NCBI GenBank assembly: GCA_002359895.1
Contig: DEOB01000010.1
Span: 1,304,125 to 1,368,124, forward strand
DNA length: 64,000 nt
Direction: 5' to 3'
Source of the DNA: Stenotrophomonas sp. UBA2629
GTDB taxonomy: Bacteria > Pseudomonadota > Gammaproteobacteria > Xanthomonadales > Xanthomonadaceae
A program made the translations under genes and the position numbers. Every line of letters begins with the position of its first letter. Position 1 is the stretch's first letter. Shown here piece by piece: positions 51,383-59,960 of this stretch. The notes beneath the pieces were generated by a model, which saw only the letters and a list, made by a program, of their open reading frames with translations, was not told the DNA's origin and made no database searches.

Positions 51383-51826
51383 TCAGGGCTTGGTTGCAAC
51401 CCGGCCGGTATGGAGCAGCTTGCGCATATAGATGCGCTGATGGCCGGGCGGGTAGTCATCAAGCCGGCCGAATACGGTGTAGCCCTGGCGCAGGTAAAAG
51501 CTCTCCGCCTGCCAATCGAAGGTGTCGAGCAGCACGCCGTGGGCGCCTGCAGCCAGTGCCTGTTGTTCTGCATGAGCAAGCAAGGCGGCGCCCATGCCGC
51601 TGCGGCGGTGTTCCGGGTCAACCCACAGGACGTGGATGTTCAGCCAGCCTGCGCAGATATCCGCGAGCAGCCCCGCACAAAGGCCGTTGTGCGCGTCGCG
51701 GCAGGCCAGTTGCAGGGGCGTTTCATTGAAATGGTGGCCGCTGGCCTTGTGGTTGAAGGCCAGCAGGCGCTCACAGAGCGCGTTGACGTCCTGCGCGCTG
51801 GCTTGTCGTGGCGCGCAGGGGATCAT
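51383..51826 (-). CDS. GNAT-family N-acetyltransferase
   Basis: A 147-residue GNAT protein. The acetyl-CoA pyrophosphate loop is WVDPEHRRSGMGAALLAHAE (Q/RxxGxG/A motif A), and motif B is FYLRQGYTVFGRLDDYPPGH. The segment HGVLLDTFDWQAESFYLRQG resembles small-molecule acetylases; no acceptor can be named. It overlaps the smpB stop by one base (TGATG), so it is co-translated with smpB and lies upstream of ssrA. Confidence 0.85.
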   Translation of the reverse strand: MIPCAPRQASAQDVNALCERLLAFNHKASGHHFNETPLQLACRDAHNGLCAGLLADICAGWLNIHVLWVDPEHRRSGMGAALLAHAEQQALAAGAHGVLLDTFDWQAESFYLRQGYTVFGRLDDYPPGHQRIYMRKLLHTGRVATKP

Positions 51827-52329
51827 CAGGCGTTGCGGTTGTGCGCGCGCATAGCGCGCTGTTTTTCCAGGGCCCAGTCACGCTCTTTGGCGCTGTCGCG
51901 CTTGTCGTGTGCCTGCTTGCCCTTGGCCAGCGCAATCTCGAGCTTGATCTTGTTCTTGCTCCAGTACATCGCGGTGGGCACCAGCGTGTAGCCGTCGCGC
52001 TCAATGCGGCCGATCAGCTTGTCGATCTCGCGCCGGTGCAGCAGCAGTTTCCGCTGGCGGCGATCTTCGGGCACGGTGTGGGTGGAGGCTTGAATCAAGG
52101 GGGTGATCTGGGCGCCGATCAGGAAGATCTCGCCGTCCTTCACGTAAGCGTAGGCGTCGGTCATGTTGCCGCGACCGGCGCGGATGGCCTTGATCTCCCA
52201 GCCCTGCAGCACCAACCCGGCCTCGAAGCGTTCTTCCAGGTGGTATTCGTGACGGGCGCGCTTGTTCAACGAGATGGTTTTGTCGACCGTCGCGCTCTTT
52301 GCTTTATCCTTGCCGGTGTTCTTGCTCAT
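51826..52329 (-). CDS. smpB: SsrA-binding protein
   Basis: A 167-residue RNA-binding protein that delivers tmRNA to stalled ribosomes. The OB-fold core shows NKRARHEYHLEERFEAGLVL, GWEIKAIRAGRGNMTDAYAY and YWSKNKIKLEIALAKGKQAH. The C-terminal basic tail KRDSAKERDWALEKQRAMRA enters the mRNA channel. Length is normal (about 160). It is near its partner ssrA and divergent from ratA, 51 bases apart. Confidence 0.96.
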   Translation of the reverse strand: MSKNTGKDKAKSATVDKTISLNKRARHEYHLEERFEAGLVLQGWEIKAIRAGRGNMTDAYAYVKDGEIFLIGAQITPLIQASTHTVPEDRRQRKLLLHRREIDKLIGRIERDGYTLVPTAMYWSKNKIKLEIALAKGKQAHDKRDSAKERDWALEKQRAMRAHNRNA

Positions 52330-52380
52330 TTACGTATTGTCTCCGATTCGGAGGCATTCCGGATATCAATCGTATTCCTC

Positions 52381-52809
52381 ATGCCTACCATCCGCCGAAG
52401 CGCTCTGGTCGAACACTCTGCCGAACGCATGTTTGATCTGGTCAATGACGTCTCCGCCTATCCGCGCCGGTTCCGCTGGTGCGACAGGGCGGACATCCTC
52501 GAACAGGGGGACGACAAGCTGGTTGCGCGGTTGGACCTGGGGCTGGGTTCGTTCCGTACCTGGTTCATGACCGAGAATACGCTGCAGCGTCCGCGCAGCA
52601 TTGATATGCAGTTGCGCGATGGCCCATTCAAGCGTCTACACGGCCGTTGGGACTTCCAGTCGTTGGCCGACAATGCCTGCAAGGTCACCTTGGAGCTGGA
52701 ATTCGAGCCGACTTCCCGCTTCCTGGGGCCGGCGCTTGCGCTGGGCTTCCAGGGGTTGGCCGACCGCATGGTCAACGATTTTGTGCGTGTCGCCGACCAG
52801 GAGCCCTGA
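52381..52809 (+). CDS. ratA: RatA/COQ10-family START-like protein
   Basis: A 142-residue SRPBCC/START-like protein: RSALVEHSAERMFDLVNDVSAY and RFRWCDRADILEQG near the N terminus, LGLGSFRTWFMTENTL in the middle, and GFQGLADRMVNDFVRVAD at the C terminus. In E. coli the gene is named ratA (reported ribosome-association toxin), while the eukaryotic homologue COQ10 binds ubiquinone. Which role applies here is not shown. It pairs with rnfH as usual (3 bases apart). The frame is open upstream, but the family starts at ATG 52381. Confidence 0.9.
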   Translation: MPTIRRSALVEHSAERMFDLVNDVSAYPRRFRWCDRADILEQGDDKLVARLDLGLGSFRTWFMTENTLQRPRSIDMQLRDGPFKRLHGRWDFQSLADNACKVTLELEFEPTSRFLGPALALGFQGLADRMVNDFVRVADQEP

Positions 52810-52812
52810 GTC

Positions 52813-53070
52813 GTGCGCATTGAAGTCGTGCTGGCGTGGCCGGGGCATTACCAGCGGCGCGAGTTGCAGCTGCCGGAGGGCTGTGTGGTGGCCGATGCGG
52901 TGGAAGCAGCTGCGTTGAATGCCAATGGCGAAAGCGTGTCGTTTGCCGTCCACGGTGTGGTGGCACGCCCACAGCAGATGCTGCGGGACGGTGACCGCGT
53001 CGAGTTGCTGCGGCCGTTGTTGGCCGACCCCAAAGAAAATCGCCGCCGGCGTGCGCGCGGCGGCGATTGA
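52813..53070 (+). CDS. rnfH: RnfH-family ubiquitin-like protein
   Basis: An 85-residue protein with a beta-grasp fold: RIEVVLAWPGHYQRRELQLPE, then VVADAVEAAALNAN, SFAVHGVVARPQQMLRDGDR and VELLRPLLADPKENRRRRA. The last segment is the RnfH hallmark. The start is GTG 52813. Function is unclear; it is also known as RatB because it follows ratA. Confidence 0.92.
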   Translation: MRIEVVLAWPGHYQRRELQLPEGCVVADAVEAAALNANGESVSFAVHGVVARPQQMLRDGDRVELLRPLLADPKENRRRRARGGD

Positions 53071-53093
53071 GTCTTTGGCGTAGCGGTTAAGCC

Positions 53094-53489
53094 TTAGCGG
53101 CCGCCACGCTTCTTCTTGTCCTTGGCCAGGTTGCGGCCGAACTGGCGCACGCTGTTGCGGGCGAGTTCTGCATCCTGGGTGGGGAAGTAGTCGCCTTCCC
53201 AGCGGGTCACCTGGTCGTTCTCGAAGAACACCGTGAAGTTCTTCACTTCGGTGCGGCCGAGACGGTCCACGCGCTGGCTGGAGGTGTAGTCCCAGCGCTG
53301 GGCGTGGAACGGGTCGGCAATGGACGGCGTGCCCAGCAGTACATTGACCTGCTGTTTGCTCTGGCCAGCCTGAAGCTGGGCCACGGACTGCTCGCGGATG
53401 AGGTTGCCCTGGTAGATGGGCTGCTTGTAGATGATGCCGCAGCCGGTGGTGGACAGGGCGACTACGGCGATCAACAGGAGGTTGCGCAT
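53094..53489 (-). CDS. bamE: Outer-membrane assembly lipoprotein BamE (OmlA/SmpA)
   Basis: A 131-residue lipoprotein. The signal peptide MRNLLLIAVVALSTTGC gives lipobox STTGC with acylated Cys17. The SmpA/OmlA domain includes QPIYQGNLIREQSVAQLQAG, VNVLLGTPSIADPFHAQRWD and NFTVFFENDQVTRWEGDYFP. It is part of the BAM complex that inserts beta-barrel proteins. ATG 53489 was chosen by the signal peptide. Its arrangement divergent from fur is the one known in Xanthomonas (omlA-fur). Confidence 0.94.
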   Translation of the reverse strand: MRNLLLIAVVALSTTGCGIIYKQPIYQGNLIREQSVAQLQAGQSKQQVNVLLGTPSIADPFHAQRWDYTSSQRVDRLGRTEVKNFTVFFENDQVTRWEGDYFPTQDAELARNSVRQFGRNLAKDKKKRGGR

Positions 53490-53588
53490 TGGGTAGGGCG
53501 ATTTAGGATATCGAGCCGATGATACACTCCCCGGCACCCAGCGCGATCTGACCGGAGGCAACTGGCGTTAAAACCGCCAAAGAACACG

Positions 53589-54002
53589 ATGGCCATGGAA
53601 TCCAATGACCTGCGCAAAGTGGGCCTGAAAGTGACGCATCCACGGATGCGCATCCTTGCCCTGCTTGAGCAAAACTCCCCACAGCACCACCTCACCGCCG
53701 AAGACATCTATCGGCAGTTGCTTGATTGCGGCGACGAGATTGGCTTGGCCACGGTTTACCGTGTGCTCACCCAGTTTGAAGCGGCTGGGCTGGTGCTCAA
53801 GCACAATTTTGAAGGCGGCCAGGCGGTGTATGAGCTGGACCGCGGCGCCCACCATGACCATATGGTGGACATGGACAGCGGCAAGATCATCGAGTTCGAG
53901 AGCCACGAGATCGAGCAGTTGCAGCGCAAGATCGCAGCCGACCATGGCTACGATCTGGAAGAGCATTCGCTGGTGCTGTACGTGCGTAAAAGGCGGCGTT
54001 GA
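53589..54002 (+). CDS. fur: Ferric uptake regulator
   Basis: A 137-residue Fe(II)-dependent repressor. The winged-helix part is HPRMRILALLEQ and IGLATVYRVLTQFEAAGLVL. The metal sites are HHDHMVDMDSGKIIEFESHE and the C-terminal HSLVLYVRKRRR. The CxxC structural zinc site of E. coli Fur is absent (VDMDS instead of ICLDC), as in Pseudomonas aeruginosa Fur. ATG 53595 (MESNDLRK) is an alternative start. It is divergent from bamE with a 99-base gap and followed by a strong terminator. Confidence 0.96.
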   Translation: MAMESNDLRKVGLKVTHPRMRILALLEQNSPQHHLTAEDIYRQLLDCGDEIGLATVYRVLTQFEAAGLVLKHNFEGGQAVYELDRGAHHDHMVDMDSGKIIEFESHEIEQLQRKIAADHGYDLEEHSLVLYVRKRRR

Positions 54003-54043
54003 GCCGGCGGCGTGGGCCCAGAGCCTGCGCGGTGATTGAAATG

Positions 54044-54075
54044 AAAACACCGGCTCTGGCCGGTGTTTTTTTGTT
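54044..54075 (+). terminator. Terminator of fur
   Basis: AAAACACCGG-CTCTGG-CCGGTGTTTTTTTG: an A-tract, a GC stem and a T-run, about 40 bases after the fur stop. Confidence 0.92.
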
Positions 54076-54149
54076 TTGGGCGTTTGTTTTTGGAGGCGTC
54101 TGGTCGCTGGGAAGGGTTCCTTTGGGATGGAAGCAGCAGCAACGGCTTG

Positions 54150-54188
54150 CCCTCACCCCAACCCCTCTCCCGTGAACGGGAGAGGGGC
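54150..54188. repeat. REP-like palindrome, copy 3 (CCCTCTCCC family)
   Basis: CCCTCACCCCAACC then CCTCTCCCGT-GAAC-GGGAGAGG: the same element as at 3652, in the same orientation. It lies in the gap between fur and recN. Confidence 0.75.
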
Positions 54189-54215
54189 TTTGAGCGACTT
54201 CCCCTCGGCCTTCTT

Positions 54216-55883
54216 TCAGGCTTCTGTCAGTAGCTTGCGGGCGGCGGCGCGGGCTTCTTTGCTGACTTCGGCGCCGCCGAGCATGCGCGCCAGTTCTTCT
54301 TCGCGGCCTTTGGCGTCGAGCAGTTCCACGGCGCTTTGGGTCATGCCTTCCACCGGGGCCTTGCTGACCCGGTAGTGTGCGTGGCCCTTGGAGGCGACCT
54401 GCGGCAGGTGGGTGACGCAGAGCACCTGGCGGCGCTCGCCGAGTGCGCGCAGCTTCTTACCGACGATGTCGGCGATGGCGCCGCCGATGCCCGAATCCAC
54501 TTCGTCGAACACCATGGTTGGTACGGCATCCAGCCCCAAGGCCGCGACTTCGATAGCCAGCGAGATGCGTGACAGCTCGCCGCCGGAGGCCACTTTGCGC
54601 AGGGCGCGCGGCGGCTGGCCGGCGTTGGCGGCGACCAGGAATTCAACCCGCTCGGCGCCATTGGGGTCTGGGCGCAGCTGCGGTTGCGGCTCCAGTGCGA
54701 TGAGGAACTGACCGCCGCCCATGCCCAGTTCGCCGATCAAGGCGGTGGTGGTGTCGGAAAGTGCCTTGGCGGCGGTTTCGCGACTTTGGCTCAGCTGGCT
54801 GGCTTGGGCTTGCCAATGCTGGCTGGCCTTGTCGATCTCGCCGGCGAGTTTGGCCAGCCGTTCATCGGCGCCACGCAGCTGTTCCAGCTCGGCTTCGATC
54901 CGGTCGCGGGTGCCGGCCAGCTCTTCCATCGGCACCCTGTGCTTGCGGGCCAGGTCGTGCAGGCGGCCGAGGCGGCGTTCGATTTCCTCGAAGGCGTCGG
55001 GGTCGTTGTCCAGGTCATCCTGCACCCGGTCCAGCTGGGCCAGTGCTTCATGCAGCTGAATGCCTGCGGCATCGAGCATGGCGTCGACCTCGCCCAGGCG
55101 GCTGTCGTGCTGGCTGACGCGGGTCAGTTCGTTGCGCACCTGCTGCAGCAGCGACAACAGTGACGGCGCATCGTCGTCGCCATTGAGCAGGGTTCCGGCG
55201 CGCTGGCAGGCCTCGATCAAGGCGGTGGAATGGGCTTGGCGGCGGTGGCTGCTGGCCAGGTTGGCCACGGCGGCCGGCTCCAGATCCTCGCGTTGCAGCT
55301 CGCCTTGTTGGTGCTCAAGGAAGCCGATGCGGTCGGTGACATCGCCTTGCTGGGACAGCGCGTCGCGCTCGTCCAGCAGCGCTTGCCAGCGGTTGGTGGC
55401 GGCGCGCACGGCCGCACGTTCGGCGTCATTGCGGGCGTAGGCGTCCAGCAGGGAGAGCTGGCTGGGGCGCGAGAGCAGGGCCTGCTGGTCGTGCTGGCCG
55501 TGGATTTCGACCAGGAACGCGGCCAACTCGGACAGTTGCGACACCGGCACCGGGCGGCCATTGATGAAAGCACGCGAGCCGCCGTCGGCGCGGATCACCC
55601 GGCGCAGCTGGCATTGGTCTTCATCATCCAGCTCGTTGTCGCGCAGCCATTGGCGGGCCGGCGTGTCGGTGTCGAGGCTGAATTCGGCCGACAGCTCGGC
55701 ACGGCTGGCGCCGTGGCGGACCACGCCTGAATCGGCACGCAGGCCGGACAAAAAGCCCAGCGCGTCGACCATGAGCGATTTACCCGCCCCGGTTTCGCCT
55801 GAAACAACGGTCATGCCCGGCCCAAACTCCAGCTCGGTGGCACGGACGACAGCAAAATCCTTGATCGAAAGATGTTTGAGCAT
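54216..55883 (-). CDS. recN: DNA repair protein RecN
   Basis: A 555-residue SMC-like ATPase acting early in double-strand-break repair. Walker A is VVSGETGAGKSLMVDAL at the N terminus. A coiled-coil arm (about 160-370) follows, then the ABC signature KVASGGELSRISLAIEVAAL and Walker B PTMVFDEVDSGIGGAIADIV, and VLCVTHLPQVASKGHAHYRV. Length matches the family. It is divergent from grpE-dnaK-dnaJ. A LexA box is not obvious in the gap. Confidence 0.95.
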   Translation of the reverse strand: MLKHLSIKDFAVVRATELEFGPGMTVVSGETGAGKSLMVDALGFLSGLRADSGVVRHGASRAELSAEFSLDTDTPARQWLRDNELDDEDQCQLRRVIRADGGSRAFINGRPVPVSQLSELAAFLVEIHGQHDQQALLSRPSQLSLLDAYARNDAERAAVRAATNRWQALLDERDALSQQGDVTDRIGFLEHQQGELQREDLEPAAVANLASSHRRQAHSTALIEACQRAGTLLNGDDDAPSLLSLLQQVRNELTRVSQHDSRLGEVDAMLDAAGIQLHEALAQLDRVQDDLDNDPDAFEEIERRLGRLHDLARKHRVPMEELAGTRDRIEAELEQLRGADERLAKLAGEIDKASQHWQAQASQLSQSRETAAKALSDTTTALIGELGMGGGQFLIALEPQPQLRPDPNGAERVEFLVAANAGQPPRALRKVASGGELSRISLAIEVAALGLDAVPTMVFDEVDSGIGGAIADIVGKKLRALGERRQVLCVTHLPQVASKGHAHYRVSKAPVEGMTQSAVELLDAKGREEELARMLGGAEVSKEARAAARKLLTEA

Positions 55884-55910
55884 GGCGGGCAGCTAGTGGG
55901 GCCGGGCAAA

Positions 55911-55952
55911 GCTAGCATGTGCGCCGGTCAGGTCAATGCAGAAGATGCTAGC
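55911..55952. promoter_or_regulatory. Inverted repeat in the recN-grpE gap (not CIRCE)
   Basis: GCTAGCAT (55911-55918) and ATGCTAGC (55945-55952) form a perfect 8-bp inverted repeat with a 26-base spacer, just upstream of recN. CIRCE would need TTAGCACTC-N9-GAGTGCTAA. It could be a recN operator. Confidence 0.35.
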
Positions 55953-55996
55953 CGGGGCAGGTTAGCTACCCGCAGTCTCAAAGCATGAGCCGGAAC

Positions 55997-56023
55997 CTTG
56001 AAACCGCCGGCAATGCCCACATA
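55997..56023 (+). promoter_or_regulatory. Sigma-32-like heat-shock promoter of grpE-dnaK-dnaJ
   Basis: CTTGAAA (55997-56003), a 12-base spacer, and CCCACATA (56016-56023). The E. coli RpoH consensus is CTTGAA-N13-15-CCCCATnT. The start codon of grpE lies 45 bases after the -10. Confidence 0.65.
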
Positions 56024-56067
56024 CGGGGCGGGGTAGGCGGGCAGATCCTCCGCCAGGGAACCGGAAA

Positions 56068-56583
56068 ATGAACCAAGATCACCCCGAAACCAATCTTGAA
56101 ACCGGTGCTGATGGCGTGTTGGCCGATCAGCACGAAGCGCAGATCCAAGCACTGTGCGCGGAGTTGGAGCAGGTCAAGGCTGACGCGCTGCGCGAGCGCG
56201 CGGACCTGGAAAACCAGCGTCGCCGCGTCGCCCGTGATGTCGAGCAGGCGCGCAAGTTCGCCAACGAGAAGCTGCTGGGCGAGCTGCTGCCGGTGTTCGA
56301 CAGCCTGGATGCAGGCCTGGCGGCTGCCGGTACCGAGCCCAATCCCCTGCGTGAAGGCATGGAGCTGACCTACAAGCAGCTGCTGAAAGTGGCTGCCGAC
56401 AACGGCCTGGCCCTGCTGAACCCGATGGGCGAGGCCTTCAACCCGGAACACCACCAGGCCATCAGCCAGGTGGACGCCGCTGACGCAGCCCCAGGCAGCG
56501 TGGTGCAGGTGTTCCAGAAGGGCTACCTGCTCAACGAGCGCCTGCTGCGGCCGGCGCTGGTGGTGGTGGCCCGGGTCGATTGA
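56068..56583 (+). CDS. grpE: Nucleotide exchange factor GrpE
   Basis: A 171-residue DnaK exchange factor. The N-terminal coiled coil is EAQIQALCAELEQVKADALR, ERADLENQRRRVARDVEQAR and KFANEKLLGELLPVFDSLD. The C-terminal beta-wing has GEAFNPEHHQAISQVDAADA and VVQVFQKGYLLNERLLRPAL. It is the first gene of the heat-shock operon here, with AGGGAACCGG before the ATG. No hrcA lies upstream. Confidence 0.95.
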   Translation: MNQDHPETNLETGADGVLADQHEAQIQALCAELEQVKADALRERADLENQRRRVARDVEQARKFANEKLLGELLPVFDSLDAGLAAAGTEPNPLREGMELTYKQLLKVAADNGLALLNPMGEAFNPEHHQAISQVDAADAAPGSVVQVFQKGYLLNERLLRPALVVVARVD

Positions 56584-56724
56584 CCCACCCGGCTGGCCGC
56601 CGGTTAAACGGCGCCGGCCAACCGCAAACAGTGTTCTGGGGATGGCTTGAATGTCATCGCGCCGCCCCCCACATCCCATTCATCCCCGGCAGTTGCCGGC
56701 ACCCGAATTCTTAGGAGTCCTCCC

Positions 56725-58647
56725 ATGGGCAAGATCATTGGTATCGACCTCGGCACCACCAACTCGTGCGTGGCGATCATGGACGGCGGCAAAGCCCGCG
56801 TCCTCGAAAACTCAGAGGGCGACCGCACCACGCCTTCCATCGTCGCCTACACCAAGGACGGCGAAGTGTTGGTTGGCGCCTCGGCCAAGCGCCAGGCTGT
56901 CACCAACCCGAAGAACACCTTCTACGCAGTGAAGCGCCTGATCGGCCGCAAGTTCACCGACGCTGAAGTGCAGAAGGACATCGCACACGTCCCGTACGGC
57001 ATCCTGGCCCATGACAATGGCGACGCCTGGGTGCAGACCAGCGATTCCAAGCGCATGGCGCCGCAGGAAATCTCTGCGCGCGTGCTGGAAAAAATGAAGA
57101 AGACCGCCGAGGATTTCCTGGGCGAGAAGGTCACCGAAGCGGTCATCACCGTGCCGGCGTACTTCAATGACAGCCAGCGTCAGGCCACCAAGGACGCTGG
57201 CCGCATTGCCGGCCTGGACGTCAAGCGCATCATCAACGAGCCGACCGCCGCTGCACTGGCCTATGGCCTGGACAAGGGCGACAACAAGGATCGCAAGATC
57301 GTTGTGTACGACCTGGGCGGCGGCACCTTCGACGTGTCGATCATCGAGATCGCCAACGTTGACGGTGAGAAGCAGTTTGAAGTGCTGGCCACAAACGGCG
57401 ACACCTTCCTGGGCGGCGAAGACTTCGACAACCGCGTCATCGAATACCTGGTTGACGAGTTCAACAAGGACCAGGGCATCGACCTGCGTAAGGATCCGTT
57501 GGCCCTGCAGCGCCTGAAGGATGCTGCCGAGCGCGCCAAGATCGAGCTGTCCACCGCGCAGCAGACCGAAGTGAACCTGCCGTACGTCACCGCTGACGCG
57601 TCGGGCCCGAAGCACCTGAACATCAAGCTGACCCGCGCCAAGCTGGAAGCGTTGGTGGAAGAGCTGATCAAGAAGTCGATCGAGCCGTGCCGCGTGGCGT
57701 TGAATGACGCCGGCCTGCGTTCCAGCGACATCAGCGAAGTGATCCTGGTCGGTGGTCAGACCCGCATGCCGAAGGTGCAGCAGGCCGTGACCGAGTTCTT
57801 CGGCAAGGAACCGCGCAAGGACGTCAACCCGGACGAAGCCGTGGCCGTGGGTGCTGCGATCCAGGGCGGCGTGCTGGGCGGCGACGTCAAGGACGTGCTG
57901 CTGCTGGACGTGACCCCGCTGTCGCTGGGCATCGAAACCATGGGCGGTGTGTTCACCAAGATCATCGAGAAGAACACCACCATCCCGACCAAGGCGTCGC
58001 AGACGTTCTCCACCGCCGAAGACAACCAGTCGGCTGTGACCGTGCACGTGCTGCAGGGTGAGCGCGAGCAGGCCCGCTTCAACAAGTCGCTGGCCAAGTT
58101 CGACCTGTCCGGCATCGAGCCGGCACCGCGCGGCATGCCGCAGGTTGAGGTGTCCTTCGACATCGACGCCAACGGCATCCTGCATGTGTCGGCCAAGGAC
58201 AAGAAGACCAACAAGGAACAGAAGGTCGAGATCAAGGCCGGTTCGGGTCTGTCCGAGGAAGAGATCGCACGCATGGTCGCCGACGCGGAAGCCAACCGCG
58301 AAGAAGACAAGAAGTTCCAGGAACTGGTGCAGGCCCGTAACCAGGCTGATGGCCTGATCCACGCTACCCGCACCGCCATCACCGAACACGGCAGCAAGGT
58401 CGGCGGTGATGTGATCGGCAAGGTGGAAGCCGCGCTGGCAGACCTGGAAACGGCGATGAAGGGCGACGACAAGGCCCAGATTGAAGCCAAGTCCAAGGCG
58501 CTGGAAGAAGCCGGTCAGGCACTGTATGCCGCCGCTTCGGCTGGCGAGCAGGGCGGCGCGGCACCGGACGCCGGTGCAGCCGGCCAGGCCGCCGATGACG
58601 TGGTGGACGCTGAGTTCACCGAGGTCAAGGACGACAAGAAGTCCTGA
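56725..58647 (+). CDS. dnaK: Chaperone DnaK (Hsp70)
   Basis: A 640-residue Hsp70. The ATPase domain shows IIGIDLGTTNSCVAIMDGGK, TVPAYFNDSQRQATKDAGRI and VYDLGGGTFDVSIIEI. The substrate domain opens VKDVLLLDVTPLSLGIETMG and continues VLQGEREQARFNKSLAKFDL. The lid ends in a Gly/Ala-rich linker and DDVVDAEFTEVKDD. It binds exposed hydrophobic segments with ATP, DnaJ and GrpE. ATG 56725 has TTAGGAG upstream; the longer open frame is not used. Confidence 0.98.
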   Translation: MGKIIGIDLGTTNSCVAIMDGGKARVLENSEGDRTTPSIVAYTKDGEVLVGASAKRQAVTNPKNTFYAVKRLIGRKFTDAEVQKDIAHVPYGILAHDNGDAWVQTSDSKRMAPQEISARVLEKMKKTAEDFLGEKVTEAVITVPAYFNDSQRQATKDAGRIAGLDVKRIINEPTAAALAYGLDKGDNKDRKIVVYDLGGGTFDVSIIEIANVDGEKQFEVLATNGDTFLGGEDFDNRVIEYLVDEFNKDQGIDLRKDPLALQRLKDAAERAKIELSTAQQTEVNLPYVTADASGPKHLNIKLTRAKLEALVEELIKKSIEPCRVALNDAGLRSSDISEVILVGGQTRMPKVQQAVTEFFGKEPRKDVNPDEAVAVGAAIQGGVLGGDVKDVLLLDVTPLSLGIETMGGVFTKIIEKNTTIPTKASQTFSTAEDNQSAVTVHVLQGEREQARFNKSLAKFDLSGIEPAPRGMPQVEVSFDIDANGILHVSAKDKKTNKEQKVEIKAGSGLSEEEIARMVADAEANREEDKKFQELVQARNQADGLIHATRTAITEHGSKVGGDVIGKVEAALADLETAMKGDDKAQIEAKSKALEEAGQALYAAASAGEQGGAAPDAGAAGQAADDVVDAEFTEVKDDKKS

Positions 58648-58661
58648 TCTAGACGGGAGCC

Positions 58662-58690
58662 GGGGTGATGGCGTAGGCCGTCACCCCTTT
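58662..58690 (+). terminator. Hairpin between dnaK and dnaJ (possible attenuator)
   Basis: GGGGTGA-TGGC-GTA-GGCCG-TCACCCC followed by only TTTCCTGTTCC. The stem is strong but the T-run weak, so partial termination would lower dnaJ relative to dnaK. Confidence 0.55.
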
Positions 58691-58815
58691 CCTGTTCCTG
58701 TACCAACAGATCCTGATAAGCGGGCAAGCCGACATCGGGGCGCCCAACAGAGGGGCGGAAGTGGTTCCGTTCCTTTGTGCTGACGAATCCCGAGCCACGG
58801 AACCCGATTCCCGAA

Positions 58816-59946
58816 ATGAGCAAGCGCGATTACTACGAAGTACTGGGCGTAGCCCGCACCGCCACCGACGAAGAGCTGAAGAAGTCCTATCGTCGCTGCG
58901 CGATGAAGTTCCACCCGGATCGCAATCCGGGTGATGCGGGCGCCGAAGCCTCCTTCAAGGAGTGCAAGGAAGCCTACGAAACCCTGTCCGACAGCAACAA
59001 GCGTCGCATGTACGACGCCCACGGCCACGCTGCGTTCGAGCACGGCATGGGCGGCGGTGGCGGTGGCCCTGGCGGCCCGGACATGAACGATATCTTTGGC
59101 GATATCTTCGGCAATATTTTTGGCGGTGGTGGTGGCGGCCCGCGCCAGCCGCGTCGCGGTGCCGACATCGGCTACGTGATGGAGCTGGACCTGGAAGAAG
59201 CCGTGGCCGGCGTTGAGCGCCGTGTTGAGATCCCGACACTGGCCGAGTGCGGCGATTGCGATGGCAGCGGTTCGGAAGACGGCAAGGTGGATACCTGCAA
59301 CGTCTGCGGTGGCCGGGGCCAGGTGCGCGTGCAGCGTGGCATCTTTGCCATGCAGCAGGCCTGTCACAACTGTGAAGGCCGTGGTCAGATCATCGCCAAG
59401 CCCTGTAAAACCTGCCACGGCAATGGCCGTGTCGAGGAAGACAAGGTGCTGTCGGTCAAAGTGCCGGCAGGCGTGGATACCGGTGACCGCATCCGCCTGC
59501 AGGGCGAGGGCGAAGCCGGCCCGCCGGGAACACCGGCAGGCGATCTGTATGTGGAAGTGCGCGTGCGTGACCACGCCATCTTTACCCGCGACGGTGACGA
59601 CCTGCACTGCGAAGTGCCGATCCGCATCTCGCAGGCGGCGTTGGGCGATGCGATCCGCGTGGCGACGTTGGGTGGTGAGGCGGAAATCCGCATCCCTGCT
59701 GAAACCCAGACCGGCAAGCTGTTCCGTCTGCGTGGCAAGGGCGTCAAGTCGGTGCGCAGCCGTACCGAAGGCGATCTGTATTGCCGCATCGTGGTGGAAA
59801 CACCGGTCAACCTCACGGCTGATCAGCGCAAGTTGCTGGAGCAGTTCGAGGCGACCTTCAGCGGTGAGGAAGCGCGCAAGCACTCGCCCAAGTCGGCGAC
59901 GTTTCTGGACGGTGTGAAAGGCTTCTGGGAACGCATGAAGTCTTAA
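58816..59946 (+). CDS. dnaJ: Chaperone DnaJ (Hsp40)
   Basis: A 376-residue class I J-protein. The J domain has the HPD motif in KFHPDRNPGDAGAEASFKEC (about residue 33). A Gly-rich linker follows (GMGGGGGGPGGPDMND; GGGGGGPRQP). The zinc domain carries four CxxCxGxG-type repeats: CGDCDGSGSE, CNVCGGRGQV, CHNCEGRGQI and CKTCHGNGRV. The C-terminal beta domains include LSVKVPAGVDTGDRIRLQGE. It stimulates DnaK ATPase. ATG 58816 (MSKRDYYEVLG) is the family start. Confidence 0.97.
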   Translation: MSKRDYYEVLGVARTATDEELKKSYRRCAMKFHPDRNPGDAGAEASFKECKEAYETLSDSNKRRMYDAHGHAAFEHGMGGGGGGPGGPDMNDIFGDIFGNIFGGGGGGPRQPRRGADIGYVMELDLEEAVAGVERRVEIPTLAECGDCDGSGSEDGKVDTCNVCGGRGQVRVQRGIFAMQQACHNCEGRGQIIAKPCKTCHGNGRVEEDKVLSVKVPAGVDTGDRIRLQGEGEAGPPGTPAGDLYVEVRVRDHAIFTRDGDDLHCEVPIRISQAALGDAIRVATLGGEAEIRIPAETQTGKLFRLRGKGVKSVRSRTEGDLYCRIVVETPVNLTADQRKLLEQFEATFSGEEARKHSPKSATFLDGVKGFWERMKS

Positions 59947-59960
59947 GTCCCATGTGCAAT

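Noticed and set aside
52381..53070. Type II toxin-antitoxin module (ratA-rnfH)
   Set aside because: The names suggest a toxin-antitoxin pair, but both are conserved housekeeping genes next to smpB, and no antitoxin features are visible in RnfH.
53589..54002. Defective Fur because the CxxC zinc site is missing
   Set aside because: Fur of Pseudomonas aeruginosa also lacks these Cys and is functional; the His/Glu metal sites are intact.
56812..58389. 525-codon minus-strand frame opposite dnaK
   Set aside because: A long antisense frame to dnaK is a known artefact; no independent start site or family match.
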